From positions 74,371 to 138,370 of the forward strand of contig JAUPFM010000086.1 of NCBI GenBank assembly GCA_033026295.1: DNA of 64,000 nucleotides, given 5' to 3'. Source of the stretch: Channa striata (Eukaryota > Chordata > Actinopteri > Anabantiformes > Channidae). Made by a program: the position numbers and the translations under genes. Of the stretch, positions 52,851-63,900 are shown piece by piece (the stretch's first letter is position 1; every line of letters starts with the position of its first letter). Under the pieces are notes generated by a model that was not told the origin of the DNA, did no database searches, and saw only the letters and a program-made list of their open reading frames with translations.

Positions 52851-55151
52851 GCACATCTAGCTGTGAGCTCCACAAAGGAAACAGCAGCCAGGAGAACGAG
52901 GCCCAATTTCAGGCCCTGTGCATTTTCAGCGATAGGCCTGGGGAAGCCAGTTTGCCCTTTCACGTTTCTCAGGCCAGCCTGGTTCAAATCACACTTGTTT
53001 CACATCAATTTAAAGCTTAAAAACTCCTTTTTCCATCCATTTAAACCACTTGGATCAGACACTTTCCTATTGGGTATAAAGAGCCAAAATGTGTGGTCAA
53101 GTACAGCTGATTTTGGACTGGGGTCAGAAGGTCAAAAATGAGCCATATTTGCAGACATGCACAGGCAGCTAGGAACATGGCATCTGCCTATGGCATACAC
53201 CAATTTAAAGCTTAGATTTAGACCTTTAAGACAACCTCAGGCACATCTAGCTGTGAGCTCCACAAAGGAAACAGCAGCCAGGAGAACAAGGCCCAATTTC
53301 AGGCCCTGTGCATTTTCAGCCATAGACCTGGGGAAGCCAGTTTGCCCTTTCACGTTTCTCAGGCCAGCCTGGTGCAAATCACACTTGTTTCACATTAATT
53401 TTAAGCTTAAAAACTCCTCTTTCCATCCATTTAAACCCTATGGATCAGACACTTTCCTCCTGGCTATAAAGAGCCAAAATGTGTGGTCAAATACAGCTTA
53501 TTTTGGACTGGGGTCAGAAGTTCAAAAATGAGCCATATTTGCAGACATGCACAGGCAGCTAGGAACATGGCATCTGCCTATGGCATACACCAATTTAAAG
53601 CTTAGATTTAGACCTTTAAGGCAATACTAGGCACATCTAGCTGTGATCTCTACAAAGGAAACAGCAGCCAGAGAATCAGGCCCAATTTCAGGTCCTGTGC
53701 ATTTTCAGCCATAGACCAGGGGCAGCCAGTTTGCTCTTGCCGTTTCTCAGGCCAGCCTGGTGCAAATCACACTTGTTTCACATAAATTTAAAGCTTAAAA
53801 ACTCCTTTTTCCATCCATTTAAACCACTTGGATCAGACACTTTCCTATTGGGTATAAAGAGCCAAAATGTGTGGTCAAGTACAGCTGATTTTGGACTGGG
53901 GTCAGAAGGTCAAAAATGAGCCATATTTGCAGACATGCACAGGCAGCTAGGAACATGGCATCTGCCTATGTCATACACCAATTTAAAGCTTAGATTTAGA
54001 CCTTTAAGACAACACCAGGCACATCTAGCTGTGAGCTCCACAAAGGAAACAGCAGCCAGGAGAACGAGGCCCAATTTCAGGCCCTGTGCATTTTCAGCGA
54101 TAGGCCTGGGAAGCCAGTTTGCCCTTTCACGTTTCTCAGGCCAGCCTGGTGCAAATCACTTGGATCAGACACTTTCCTCCTGGCTATAAAGAGCCAAAAT
54201 GTGTGGTCAAATACAGCTGATTTAAAGCTTAGATTTAGACCTTTAAGGCAATACTAGGCACATCTAGCTGTGAGCTCCACAAAGGAAACAGCAGCCAGAG
54301 AATGAGGCCCATTTTCAGGTCCTGTGCATTTTCAGCGTCAGCCCAGGGGCAGCCAGTTTGCTCTTGCACGTTTCTCAGGCCAGCCTGGTGCAAATCACAC
54401 TTGTTTCACATCAATTTAAAGCTTAAAAACTCCTCTTTCCATCCATTTAAACCACTTGGATCAGACACTTTCCTATTGGGTATAAAGAGCCAAAATGTGT
54501 GGTCAAATACAGCTGATTTTGGACTGGGGTCAGAAGGTTAAAAATGAGCCATATTTGCAGACATGCACAGGCAGCTAGGAACATGGCATCTGCCTATGGC
54601 ATACACCAATTTAAAGCTTAGATTTAGACCTTTAAGGCAATACTAGGCACATCTAGCTTTGAGCTCCACAAAGGAAACAGCAGCCAGAGAATGAGGCCCA
54701 ATTTCAGGTCCTGTGCATTTTCAGCGTCAGCCCAGGGGCAGCCAGTTTGCCCTTTCACGTTTCTCAGGCCAGCCTGGTGCAAATCACACTTGTTTCACAT
54801 CAATTTAAAGCTTAAAAACTCCTCTTTCCATCCATTTAAACCACTTGGATCAGACACTTTCCTCCTGGCTATAAAGAGCCAAAATGTGTGGTCAAATACA
54901 GCTGACTTTGGACTGGGGTCAGAAAGTCAAAAATGAGCCATATTTGAAGACATGCACAGGCAGCTAGGAACATGGCATCTGCCTATGGCATACACCAATT
55001 TAAAGCTTAGCCAGGAGAACGAGGCCCAATTTCAGGCCCTGTGCATTTTCAGCGATAGGCCTGGGGAAGCCAGTTTGTCCTTTCACGTTTCTCAGGCCAG
55101 CCTGGTGCAAATCACACTTGTTTCACATCAATTTAAAGTTTGAAAACTCCA
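52031..55151 (+). repeat. 3-kb higher-order block, copy A
   Basis: It matches 60880-64000 at a constant offset of 8,849 bp, with a one-base shift around 53935/62783. Its inner part, 53157-54936, also matches 59195-60973 at about 6,037 bp. Private marks include AAACCCTATGG, CAGCTTATTTTGG, GATCTCTACAAAGG and GCCCATTTTCAGG. The retrotransposon begins 33 bp after the end of this block. Confidence 0.87.
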
Positions 55152-55167
55152 TCCATTTAAACCACTT
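54952..55167 (+). repeat. Doubly deleted satellite unit next to the insertion
   Basis: At 55007-55012 AAAGCTTAG joins CCAGGAG, removing 62 bp. At 55149-55151 AAACTCC joins ATCCATTT, removing 7 bp. Neither deletion is a multiple of three, unlike the widespread ones. The same double mark recurs at 63801-64000, proving that this unit was copied as part of the 3-kb block. Confidence 0.85.
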
Positions 55168-55184
55168 GGATCAGACACTTTCCT
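55168..55184 (+). repeat. Target-site duplication, left copy (17 bp)
   Basis: GGATCAGACACTTTCCT lies directly before the retrotransposon and is identical to 58314-58330. Removing the element and one copy restores the normal satellite sequence exactly, with no base lost. This is the mark of target-primed reverse transcription at a staggered nick. Confidence 0.95.
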
Positions 55185-55298
55185 AATCTAGCCACAGGGG
55201 TTGCAAGCCAGTAACTTCTGTGCCGGTCCCAAGCCCGGATAAATAGAGAGGGTTGCGTCAGGAAGGGCATCCGGCGTAAAATTTTGCCAAGTACAACC
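55185..55298 (+). other. Retrotransposon 5' leader
   Basis: This untranslated stretch precedes the first ATG at 55299. It contains GTGCCGGTCCCAAGCCCGG and GTCAGGAAGGGCATCCGGCG, words I associate with the start of abundant fish RTE-type elements (from memory, not searched). Their presence suggests little or no 5' truncation. Such leaders usually hold an internal promoter; no specific promoter element can be proven here. Confidence 0.65.
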
Positions 55299-57209
55299 AT
55301 GCGAGTCATCCATACCACTTTCATACCGGATCGGTCGAGGCCCGGGTTAACAACGACCGCCACCGGTGCTGTTAACCTACAGGGTGCCGGTGGAAATTGG
55401 ACTACTGTTGGTCGAAGAAGGAGAGGAGGCAGAAGGCTTCGTGGTCAGAGAGAGAAGGGGAAAGGCAGGAGCTTAGATTTGAGAGTAGGGACTCTTAACG
55501 TTGGCACAATGACAGGGAAAGGTAGAGAGCTGGCAGACATGATGGAGAGAAGGAAGGTAGATGTACTGTGTGTGCAAGAGACGAGGTGGAAAGGCAGCAA
55601 AGCACGTAGTATTGGAGGAGGATACAAACTGTTCTACCATGGTGTGGATAGGAAGAGAAACGGAGTAGGAGTGATCCTGAAGGGGGAGTTTGTGAACAAT
55701 GTTCTAGAGGTGAAAAGAGTCTCAGACAGGGTGATGAGCCTAAAGCTAGAAATAGAAGGTGTGATGGTGAACGTAGTCAGTGGGTATGCTCCACAAGTTG
55801 GCTGTGAGTTAGAAGAGAAAGAGAGATTCTGGAGTGAGTTTGATGAGGTTGTAGAGAGTATCCCCAGAGGAGAGAGAGTAGTTGTTGGAGCAGACTTCAA
55901 TGGGCATGTTGGTGAGGGGAACAGAGGTGATGAGGAGGTGATGGGCAGGTTTGGTGTAAAGGACAGGAATCCAGAAGGACAGATGGTAGTGGACTTTGCT
56001 AAGAGGATGGAAATGGCTGTAGTTAACACTTACTTCCAGAAGAGAGAGGAACATAGAGTGACATACAAGAGTGGAGGTAGGAGTACACAGGTGGACTACA
56101 TCCTATGTAGACGAGGTCATTTGAGAGACGTTAGTGACTGTAAAGTTGTGGTAGGAGAGAGTGTAGCCAGACAGCACCGCATGGTGGTGTGTAAGATGAC
56201 TCTGGTGGTCAGGAAGAAGAAGAGAGGAAAGACAGAAAAGAAGACCAAGTGGTGGAAGCTAAAGAATGAAGAAACTTGTGAGGAATTCAGGCAGAAGTTG
56301 AGACAGGCTTTGTGTGGTCAGGAAGAGCTTCCAGATGACTGGGAAACTACAGCAGAGGTAATTAGGGAAACAGGTAGGAAGGTGCTTGGTGTGTCATCTG
56401 GTAAGAGGAGAGATGATAAAGACACTTGGTGGTGGAATGAGGAAGTACAGGACTGCATCCAGAGGAAGAGGTTAGCTAAAAGGAAGTGGGATGTAGAAAG
56501 GACTGAGGAAAGTAGACAGGAGTACAAGGAAGTGCAACGCAGAGTGAAGAGGGAGGTGGCAAAGGCCAAACAGAAAGCTTACGATGAGCTGTATGACAGG
56601 TTAGACATGAAGGAAGGAGAGAAGGACTTGTACAGGATAGCCAGACAGAGAGATAGAGATGGGAAAGATGTGCAACAGATAAGGGTGATTAAAGACAGAG
56701 ATGGAAAGGTGCTAACAACCCAGGAGAGTGTGCAGAGAAGATGGAAGGAGTATTTTGAGGAGCTGATGAATGTGGAAAATGACAGGGAAAGAAGGGAGGA
56801 AGATGTGGATGTTGTGGAGCAGGAAATAGGAGAGATGAGAAAGGATGAGGTGAGGAAGGCTCTGAAAAGGATGAAGAGCGGAAAGGCTGTAGGTCCTGAT
56901 GACGTACCTGTGGAGGTGTGGAAGTGTCTAGGAGAGACAGCAGTGAAGTTTCTGACAGGTCTGTTTAACAGAATTTTAGAGAGTGAGAAGATGCCTGAGG
57001 AATGGAGGAGAAGCGTTCTGGTGCCGATCTTTAAGAACAAGGGTGACACGCAGAACTGTAGCAACTATAGAGGGATAAAGCTGATGAGCCACACAATGAA
57101 GCTGTGGGAAAGAGTAGTGGAGGCCAGGCTTAGGAAGGAGGTGGAGATTTGTGAGCAGCAGTATGGTTTCATGCCCGTAAGAGCACCACTGATGCCATTT
57201 TCGCTTTGA
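55299..57209 (+). pseudogene. Retrotransposon polyprotein, fragment 1: endonuclease and start of reverse transcriptase
   Basis: The frame is open from 55284 (TTG) and the first ATG is at 55299. Residues counted from 55284 show an Arg-rich N terminus (44-63), then an APE-like endonuclease at about 66-305. Its expected active-site residues are visible: Asn72 (GTLNVG), Glu99 (CVQETRW), Tyr168 (SGYAP), Asp204 and Asn206 (GADFNGHVG), Asp271 (QVDYIL) and His298 (ARQHRM). A charged linker follows. Reverse transcriptase starts near 520, with KSGKAVGPDDVPVEVWK and NYRGIKLMSHTMKLWERVVE. The frame is lost at about 57174-57178 (CCCGTAAG), where one base is missing just after QQYGFMP; the last eleven codons to the TGA are out of frame. 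Confidence 0.9.
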
Positions 57210-57529
57210 GGTTGTTGATGGAAAAGTACAGAGATGGTCAGAAGGAGCTGCATTGTGTCTTTGTGGATTTAGAGAAGGCGTATGACAGGGTGCCGAGGGA
57301 GGAGCTGTGGTACTGTATGAGGATGTCGGGAGTGGCAGAGAAGTACGTCAGAGTAGTTCAGGACATGTATGAGAGAAGCATGACGGTGGTGAGATGTGCC
57401 GTAGGTCAGACTGAGGAATTCAAGGTGGAGGTGGGACTACACCAAGGATCGGCTTTGAGTCCCTTCTTGTTTGCTATGCTGATGGACAGGTTGACAGATG
57501 AGGTAAGACAGAAATCTCCTGGACAATGA
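57179..57529 (+). pseudogene. Retrotransposon polyprotein, fragment 2: central reverse transcriptase
   Basis: The frame continues one base back from fragment 1 (codon phase 2 instead of 0), as a single-base deletion predicts. It holds the reverse transcriptase motif with the first catalytic Asp (VFVDLEKAYDRV, near 57258-57293) and the next motif GLHQGSALSPFLF (near 57434-57472). The frame is lost again in TCTCCTGGACAATG at about 57518, where one base before TGG appears to be missing; the TGA at 57527-57529 is reached only because of that shift. There is no independent start codon, so this is part of the same broken gene. Confidence 0.9.
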
Positions 57530-58287
57530 TGTTTGCAGATGACATTGTGATTTGCAGTGAGAGTAGAGAGCAGGTGGAGGAACAGCTGGAGAGGTGGAGG
57601 TTTGCTCTGGAAAGAAGAGGTATGAAAGTCAGTCGTAGTAAGACAGAATACATGTGTGTAAATGAGAGGGAGCCAGGTAGAAGTGTGAGGTTACAGGGGG
57701 CTGAGGTGAAGAAGGTGCAGGAGTTTAAGTACTTGGGGTCAACAGTTCAGTGTGATGGGGAGTGTGGAAAAGAGGTGAAGAGGCGAGTGCAGGCGGGTTG
57801 GAATGGGTGGAGGAAAGTGTCAGGAGTGTTGTGTGACAGAAGAGTGTCAGCAAGACTCAAAGGAAAGGTGTACAGGACAGTGGTGAGACCAGCTCTGCTC
57901 TATGGGTTAGAGACAGTAGCAGTGAGAAAGAGACAAGAGGCAGAGATGGAAGCAGCAGAGATGAAGATGTTGAGGTTCTCCTTAGGAGTCACAAGGTTGG
58001 ACAGAATTAGGAACGAGTTCATCAGAGGGACAGCGCACGTTGCCTGTGTTAGCAACAAAGTCAGGGAGGCCAGATTGAGATGGTTTGGACATGTGCAGAG
58101 GAGGGATAGTGAATATATTGGTAGAAGGATGTTGGAGATGGAGCTGCCAGGCAAGAGGGCGAGAGGACGACCAAGGAGGAGATATATGGACGTCCTAACA
58201 GAGGACATGAGGGTAGCTGGTGTCAGAGTGGAAGATGCCCAGGATAGAGTAAAGTGGAAAAGGATGATTCGCTGTGGCGACCCCTGA
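57520..58287 (+). pseudogene. Retrotransposon polyprotein, fragment 3: reverse transcriptase palm/thumb and C terminus
   Basis: 255 codons to a TGA at 58285-58287. It begins with the catalytic FADD box (57532-57543), followed by GMKVSRSKTEYM, the FKYLGSTV motif and the YRTVVRPALLYGLE thumb-type motif. The C terminus has LRWFGHVQRRD and a basic KRARGRPRRRYMD stretch, both common in RTE-like proteins. Catalytic residues are intact. Codon phase differs by one base from fragment 2. Together the three fragments make about 1,000 residues, the usual size of an RTE polyprotein. Confidence 0.9.
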
Positions 58288-58313
58288 TGGGAAAAGCCGA
58301 AAGAGAAGTAGTA
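58288..58313 (+). other. Retrotransposon 3' end
   Basis: Only 26 bp separate the stop codon from the target-site duplication, ending GAGAAGTAGTA instead of poly(A). The conserved GGCGACCCC (overlapping the stop) plus AAAAGCCGAAAG is likely the signal read by the element's own reverse transcriptase; this role is inferred from the clade. Confidence 0.75.
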
Positions 58314-58330
58314 GGATCAGACACTTTCCT
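58314..58330 (+). repeat. Target-site duplication, right copy (17 bp)
   Basis: Identical to 55168-55184. It continues directly into CCTGGCTATAAAGAGCC, the normal satellite sequence that follows this word in other units. Confidence 0.95.
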
Positions 58331-59194
58331 CCTGGCTATAAAGAGCCAAAATGTGTGGTCAAATACAACTGATTTTGGACTGTGGTCAGAAAGTCAAAAA
58401 TGAGCCATATTTGCAGACATGCACAGGCAGCTAGGAACATGGCATCTGCCTATGGCATACACCAATTTAAAGCTTAGATTTAGACCTTTAAGGCAATACT
58501 AGGCACATCTAGCTGTGAGCTCCACAAAGGAAACAACAGCCAGAGAATGAGGCCCAATTCCAGGCCCTGTGCATTTTCAGCGTCAGCCCAGGGGCAGCCA
58601 GTTTGCTCTTGCACGTTTCTCAGGCCAGCCTGGTGCAAATCACACTTGTTTCACATCAATTTAAAGCTTAAAAACTCTTCTTTCCACCCCTTTAAACAAC
58701 TTGGATCAGACACTTTCCTCCTGGCTATAAAGAGCCAAAATGTGTGGTCAAATACAGCTGATTTTGGACTGGGGTCAGAAGGTCAAAAATGAGCCATATT
58801 TGCAGACATGCACAGGCAGCTAGGAACATGGCATCTGCCTATGGCATACACCAATTTAAAGCTTAGATTTAGACCTTTAAGGCAATACTAGGCACATCTA
58901 GCTGTGAGCTCCACAAAGGAAACAGCAGCCAGAGAATGAGGCCCAATTTCAGGCCCTGTGCATTTTCAGCCATAGGCCTGGGAAGCCAGTTTGCTCTTGC
59001 ACGTTTCTCAGGCCAGCCTGGTGCAAATCACACTTGTTTCACATCAATTTAAAGCTTAAAAACTCCTTTTCCATCCATTTAAACCACTTGGATCAGACAC
59101 TTTCCTCCTGGCTATAAAGAGCCAAAATGTGTGGTCAAGTACAGCTGATTTTGGACTGGGGTCAGAAGGTCAAAAATGAGCCATATTTGCAGAC

Positions 59195-60973
59195 ATGCAC
59201 AGGCAGCTAGGAACATGGCATCTGCCTATGTCATACACCAATTTAAAGCTTAGATTTAGACCTTTAAGACAACACCAGGCACATCTAGCTGTGAGCTCCA
59301 CAAAGGAAACAGCAGCCAGGAGAACAAGGCCCAATTTCAGGCCCTGTGCATTTTCAGCCATAGACCTGGGAAGCCAGTTTGCCCTTTCACGTTTCTCAGG
59401 CCAGCCTGGTGCAAATCACACTTGTTTCACATTAATTTTAAGCTTAAAAACTCCTCTTTCCATCCATTTAAACCCTATGGATCAGACACTTTCCTCCTGG
59501 CTATAAAGAGCCAAAATGTGTGGTCAAATACAGCTTATTTTGGACTGGGGTCAGAAGTTCAAAAATGAGCCATATTTGCAGACATGCACAGGCAGCTAGG
59601 AACATGGCATCTGCCTATGGCATACACCAATTTAAAGCTTAGATTTAGACCTTTAAGGCAATACTAGGCACATCTAGCTGTGATCTCTACAAAGGAAACA
59701 GCAGCCAGAGAATCAGGCCCAATTTCAGGTCCTGTGCATTTTCAGCCATAGACCAGGGGCAGCCAGTTTGCTCTTGCCGTTTCTCAGGCCAGCCTGGTGC
59801 AAATCACACTTGTTTCACATCAATTTAAAGCTTAAAAACTCCTTTTTCCATCCATTTAAACCACTTGGATCAGACACTTTCCTATTGGGTATAAAGAGCC
59901 AAAATGTGTGGTCAAGTACAGCTGATTTTGGACTGGGGTCAGAAGGTCAAAATGAGCCATATTTGCAGACATGCACAGGCAGCTAGGAACATGGCATCTG
60001 CCTATGTCATACACCAATTTAAAGCTTAGATTTAGACCTTTAAGACAACACCAGGCACATCTAGCTGTGAGCTCCACAAAGGAAACAGCAGCCAGGAGAA
60101 CGAGGCCCAATTTCAGGCCCTGTGCATTTTCAGCGATAGGCCTGGGGAAGCCAGTTTGCCCTTTCACGTTTCTCAGGCCAGCCTGGTGCAAATCACTTGG
60201 ATCAGACACTTTCCTCCTGGCTATAAAGAGCCAAAATGTGTGGTCAAATACAGCTGATTTAAAGCTTAGATTTAGACCTTTAAGGCAATACTAGGCACAT
60301 CTAGCTGTGAGCTCCACAAAGGAAACAGCAGCCAGAGAATGAGGCCCATTTTCAGGTCCTGTGCATTTTCAGCGTCAGCCCAGGGGCAGCCAGTTTGCTC
60401 TTGCACGTTTCTCAGGCCAGCCTGGTGCAAATCACACTTGTTTCACATCAATTTAAAGCTTAAAAACTCCTCTTTCCATCCATTTAAACCACTTGGATCA
60501 GACACTTTCCTATTGGGTATAAAGAGCCAAAATGTGTGGTCAAATACAGCTGATTTTGGACTGGGGTCAGAAGGTTAAAAATGAGCCATATTTGCAGACA
60601 TGCACAGGCAGCTAGGAACATGGCATCTGCCTATGGCATACACCAATTTAAAGCTTAGATTTAGACCTTTAAGGCAATACTAGGCACATCTAGCTTTGAG
60701 CTCCACAAAGGAAACAGCAGCCAGAGAATGAGGCCCAATTTCAGGTCCTGTGCATTTTCAGCGTCAGCCCAGGGGCAGCCAGTTTGCCCTTTCACGTTTC
60801 TCAGGCCAGCCTGGTGCAAATCACACTTGTTTCACATCAATTTAAAGCTTAAAAACTCCTCTTTCCATCCATTTAAACCACTTGGATCAGACACTTTCCT
60901 CCTGGCTATAAAGAGCCAAAATGTGTGGTCAAATACAGCTGATTTTGGACTGGGGTCAGAAGGTCAAAAATGA
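59195..60973 (+). repeat. 3-kb higher-order block, copy B (partial)
   Basis: It corresponds to 53157-54936 at offset about 6,037 and to 62006-63785 at offset about 2,812. It shares GATCTCTACAAAGG, AATCAGGCCC, GCCCATTTTCAGG and AGAAGGTTAAAAATG. It differs from A and C at its right end: it reads TGATTTTGG...AGAAGGTC and TTTGCAGACATG where the others read TGACTTTGG, AGAAAGTC and TTTGAAGACATG. Confidence 0.85.
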
Positions 60974-63900
60974 GCCATATTTGCAGACATGCACAGGCAG
61001 CTAGGAACATGGCATCTGCCTATGGCATACACCAATTCAAAGCTTAGATTTAAACCTTTAAGGCAATACTAGGCACATCTAGCTTTGAGCTCCACAAAGG
61101 AAACAGCAGCCAGAGAATGAGGCCCAATTTCAGGTCCTGTGCATTTTCAGCGTCAGCCCAGGGGCAGCCAGTTTACTCTTGCACGTTTCTCAGGCAAGCC
61201 TGGTGCAAATCACTTGGATCAAACACTTTCCTCCTGGCTATAAAGATCCAAAATGTGTGGTCAAATACAGCTGATTTAAAGCTTACATTTAGACCTTTAA
61301 GGCAATACTAGGCACATCTAGCTTTGAGCTCCACAAAGGAAACAGCAGCCAGAGAATGAGGCCCAATTTCAGGTCCTGTGCATTTTCAGCCATAGACCAG
61401 GGGCAGCCAGTTTGCTCTTGCCGTTTCTCAGGCCAGCCTGGTGCAAATCACACTTGTTTCACATCAATTTAAAGCTTGAAAACTCCTCTTTCCATCCATT
61501 TAAACCACTTGGATCAGACACTTTCCTCCTGGCTATAAAGAGCCAAAATGTGTGGTCAAATACAGCTGATTTTGGACTGGGGTCAGAAGGTCAAAAATGA
61601 GCCATATTTGCAGACATGCACAGGCAGCTAGGCACATGGCATCTGCCTATGGCATACACCAATTTAAAGCTTCGATTTAGACCTTTAAGACAACCTCAGG
61701 CACATCTAGCTGTGAGCTCCACAAAGGAAACAGCAGCCAGGAGAACGAGGCCCAATTTCAGGCCCTGTGCATTTTCAGCGATAGGCCTGGGGAAGCCAGT
61801 TTGCCCTTTCACGTTTCTCAGGCCAGCCTGGTTCAAATCACACTTGTTTCACATCAATTTAAAGCTTAAAAACTCCTTTTTCCATCCATTTAAACCACTT
61901 GGATCAGACACTTTCCTATTGGGTATAAAGAGCCAAAATGTGTGGTCAAGTACAGCTGATTTTGGACTGGGGTCAGAAGGTCAAAAATGAGCCATATTTG
62001 CAGACATGCACAGGCAGCTAGGAACATGGCATCTGCCTATGTCATACACCAATTTAAAGCTTAGATTTAGACCCTTAAGACAACACCAGGCACATCTAGC
62101 TGTGAGCTCCACAAAGGAAACAGCAGCCAGGAGAACAAGGCCCAATTTCAGGCCCTGTGCATTTTCAGCCATAGACCTGGGGAAGCCAGTTTGCCCTTTC
62201 ACGTTTCTCAGGCCAGCCTGGTGCAAATCACACTTGTTTCACATTAATTTTAAGCTTAAAAACTCCTCTTTCCATCCATTTAAACCCTATGGATCAGACA
62301 CTTTCCTCCTGGCTATAAAGAGCCAAAATGTGTGGTCAAATACAGCTTATTTTGGACTGGGGTCAGAAGTTCAAAAATGAGCCATATTTGCAGACATGCA
62401 CAGGCAGCTAGGAACATGGCATCTGCCTATGGCATACACCAATTTAAAGCTTAGATTTAGACCTTTAAGGCAATACTAGGCACATCTAGCTGTGATCTCT
62501 ACAAAGGAAACAGCAGCCAGAGAATCAGGCCCAATTTCAGGTCCTGTGCATTTTCAGCCATAGACCAGGGGCAGCCAGTTTGCTCTTGCCGTTTCTCAGG
62601 CCAGCCTGGTGCAAATCACACTTGTTTCACATCAATTTAAAGCTTAAAAACTCCTTTTTCCATCCATTTAAACCACTTGGATCAGACACTTTCCTATTGG
62701 GTATAAAGAGCCAAAATGTGTGGTCAAGTACAGCTGATTTTGGACTGGGGTCAGAAGGTCAAAATGAGCCATATTTGCAGACATGCACAGGCAGCTAGGA
62801 ACATGGCATCTGCCTATGTCATACACCAATTTAAAGCTTAGATTTAGACCTTTAAGACAACACCAGGCACATCTAGCTGTGAGCTCCACAAAGGAAACAG
62901 CAGCCAGGAGAACGAGGCCCAATTTCAGGCCCTGTGCATTTTCAGCGATAGGCCTGGGGAAGCCAGTTTGCCCTTTCACGTTTCTCAGGCCAGCCTGGTG
63001 CAAATCACTTGGATCAGACACTTTCCTCCTGGCTATAAAGAGCCAAAATGTGTGGTCAAATACAGCTGATTTAAAGCTTAGATTTAGACCTTTAAGGCAA
63101 TACTAGGCACATCTAGCTGTGAGCTCCACAAAGGAAACAGCAGCCAGAGAATGAGGCCCATTTTCAGGTCCTGTGCATTTTCAGCGTCAGCCCAGGGGCA
63201 GCCAGTTTGCTCTTGCACGTTTCTCAGGCCAGCCTGGTGCAAATCACACTTGTTTCACATCAATTTAAAGCTTAAAAACTCCTCTTTCCATCCATTTAAA
63301 CCACTTGGATCAGACACTTTCCTATTGGGTATAAAGAGCCAAAATGTGTGGTCAAATACAGCTGATTTTGGACTGGGGTCAGAAGGTTAAAAATGAGCCA
63401 TATTTGCAGACATGCACAGGCAGCTAGGAACATGGCATCTGCCTATGGCATACACCAATTTAAAGCTTAGATTTAGACCTTTAAGGCAATACTAGGCACA
63501 TCTAGCTTTGAGCTCCACAAAGGAAACAGCAGCCAGAGAATGAGGCCCAATTTCAGGTCCTGTGCATTTTCAGCGTCAGCCCAGGGGCAGCCAGTTTGCC
63601 CTTTCACGTTTCTCAGGCCAGCCTGGTGCAAATCACACTTGTTTCACATCAATTTAAAGCTTAAAAACTCCTCTTTCCATCCATTTAAACCACTTGGATC
63701 AGACACTTTCCTCCTGGCTATAAAGAGCCAAAATGTGTGGTCAAATACAGCTGACTTTGGACTGGGGTCAGAAAGTCAAAAATGAGCCATATTTGAAGAC
63801 ATGCACAGGCAGCTAGGAACATGGCATCTGCCTATGGCATACACCAATTTAAAGCTTAGCCAGGAGAACGAGGCCCAATTTCAGGCCCTGTGCATTTTCA

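Larger units (their letters stand above)
1..55184 (+). repeat. Satellite array, left arm (about 390-bp monomer)
   Basis: Continuous head-to-tail tandem repeat with no inversion and no unrelated sequence until the retrotransposon. Full units are 390 bp (389 bp where AGGAGA is AGAGA near mid-unit), and shorter units are internal deletion derivatives. The words CATGCACAGGCAG, GGATCAGACAC, AATGTGTGGTCAAATA and CAGGCCAGCCTGG recur at the expected spacing throughout. Unit order is not random: blocks of several units recur as higher-order repeats, listed separately. I do not recognise the family. A centromeric or pericentromeric location is inferred only from size and structure. The array continues beyond the left window edge. 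Confidence 0.97.
55185..58313 (+). mobile_element. RTE-like non-LTR retrotransposon (LINE), near full length
   Basis: The 3,129-bp insertion contains, in order, a leader of about 110 bp, an APE-type endonuclease, a linker, a reverse transcriptase and a C-terminal region. It ends 26 bp after the stop codon with GAAAAGCCGAAAGAGAAG and GTAGTA. A single polyprotein frame of about 1,000 codons, a very short 3' end, a non-poly(A) tail and no LTR fit the RTE clade (BovB/Expander-like in fish); the exact family needs a library search. The perfect 17-bp duplication shows it inserted as a unit. It lies in the array's orientation and its base composition is unlike the satellite. Two one-base deletions break the frame. 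Confidence 0.93.

Noticed and set aside
1..55184. CRISPR-like array of direct repeats
   Set aside because: The repeats are about 390 bp, contiguous and have no spacers; no cas genes are present and the element content is eukaryotic.
57206..57529. Independent small reverse transcriptase gene
   Set aside because: It is the middle part of the same polyprotein separated by one-base deletions and has no start codon of its own.
55157..58208. Minus-strand open frames across the retrotransposon
   Set aside because: They are low-complexity Ser/Leu/Thr-rich shadows of the purine-rich coding strand, without domains.
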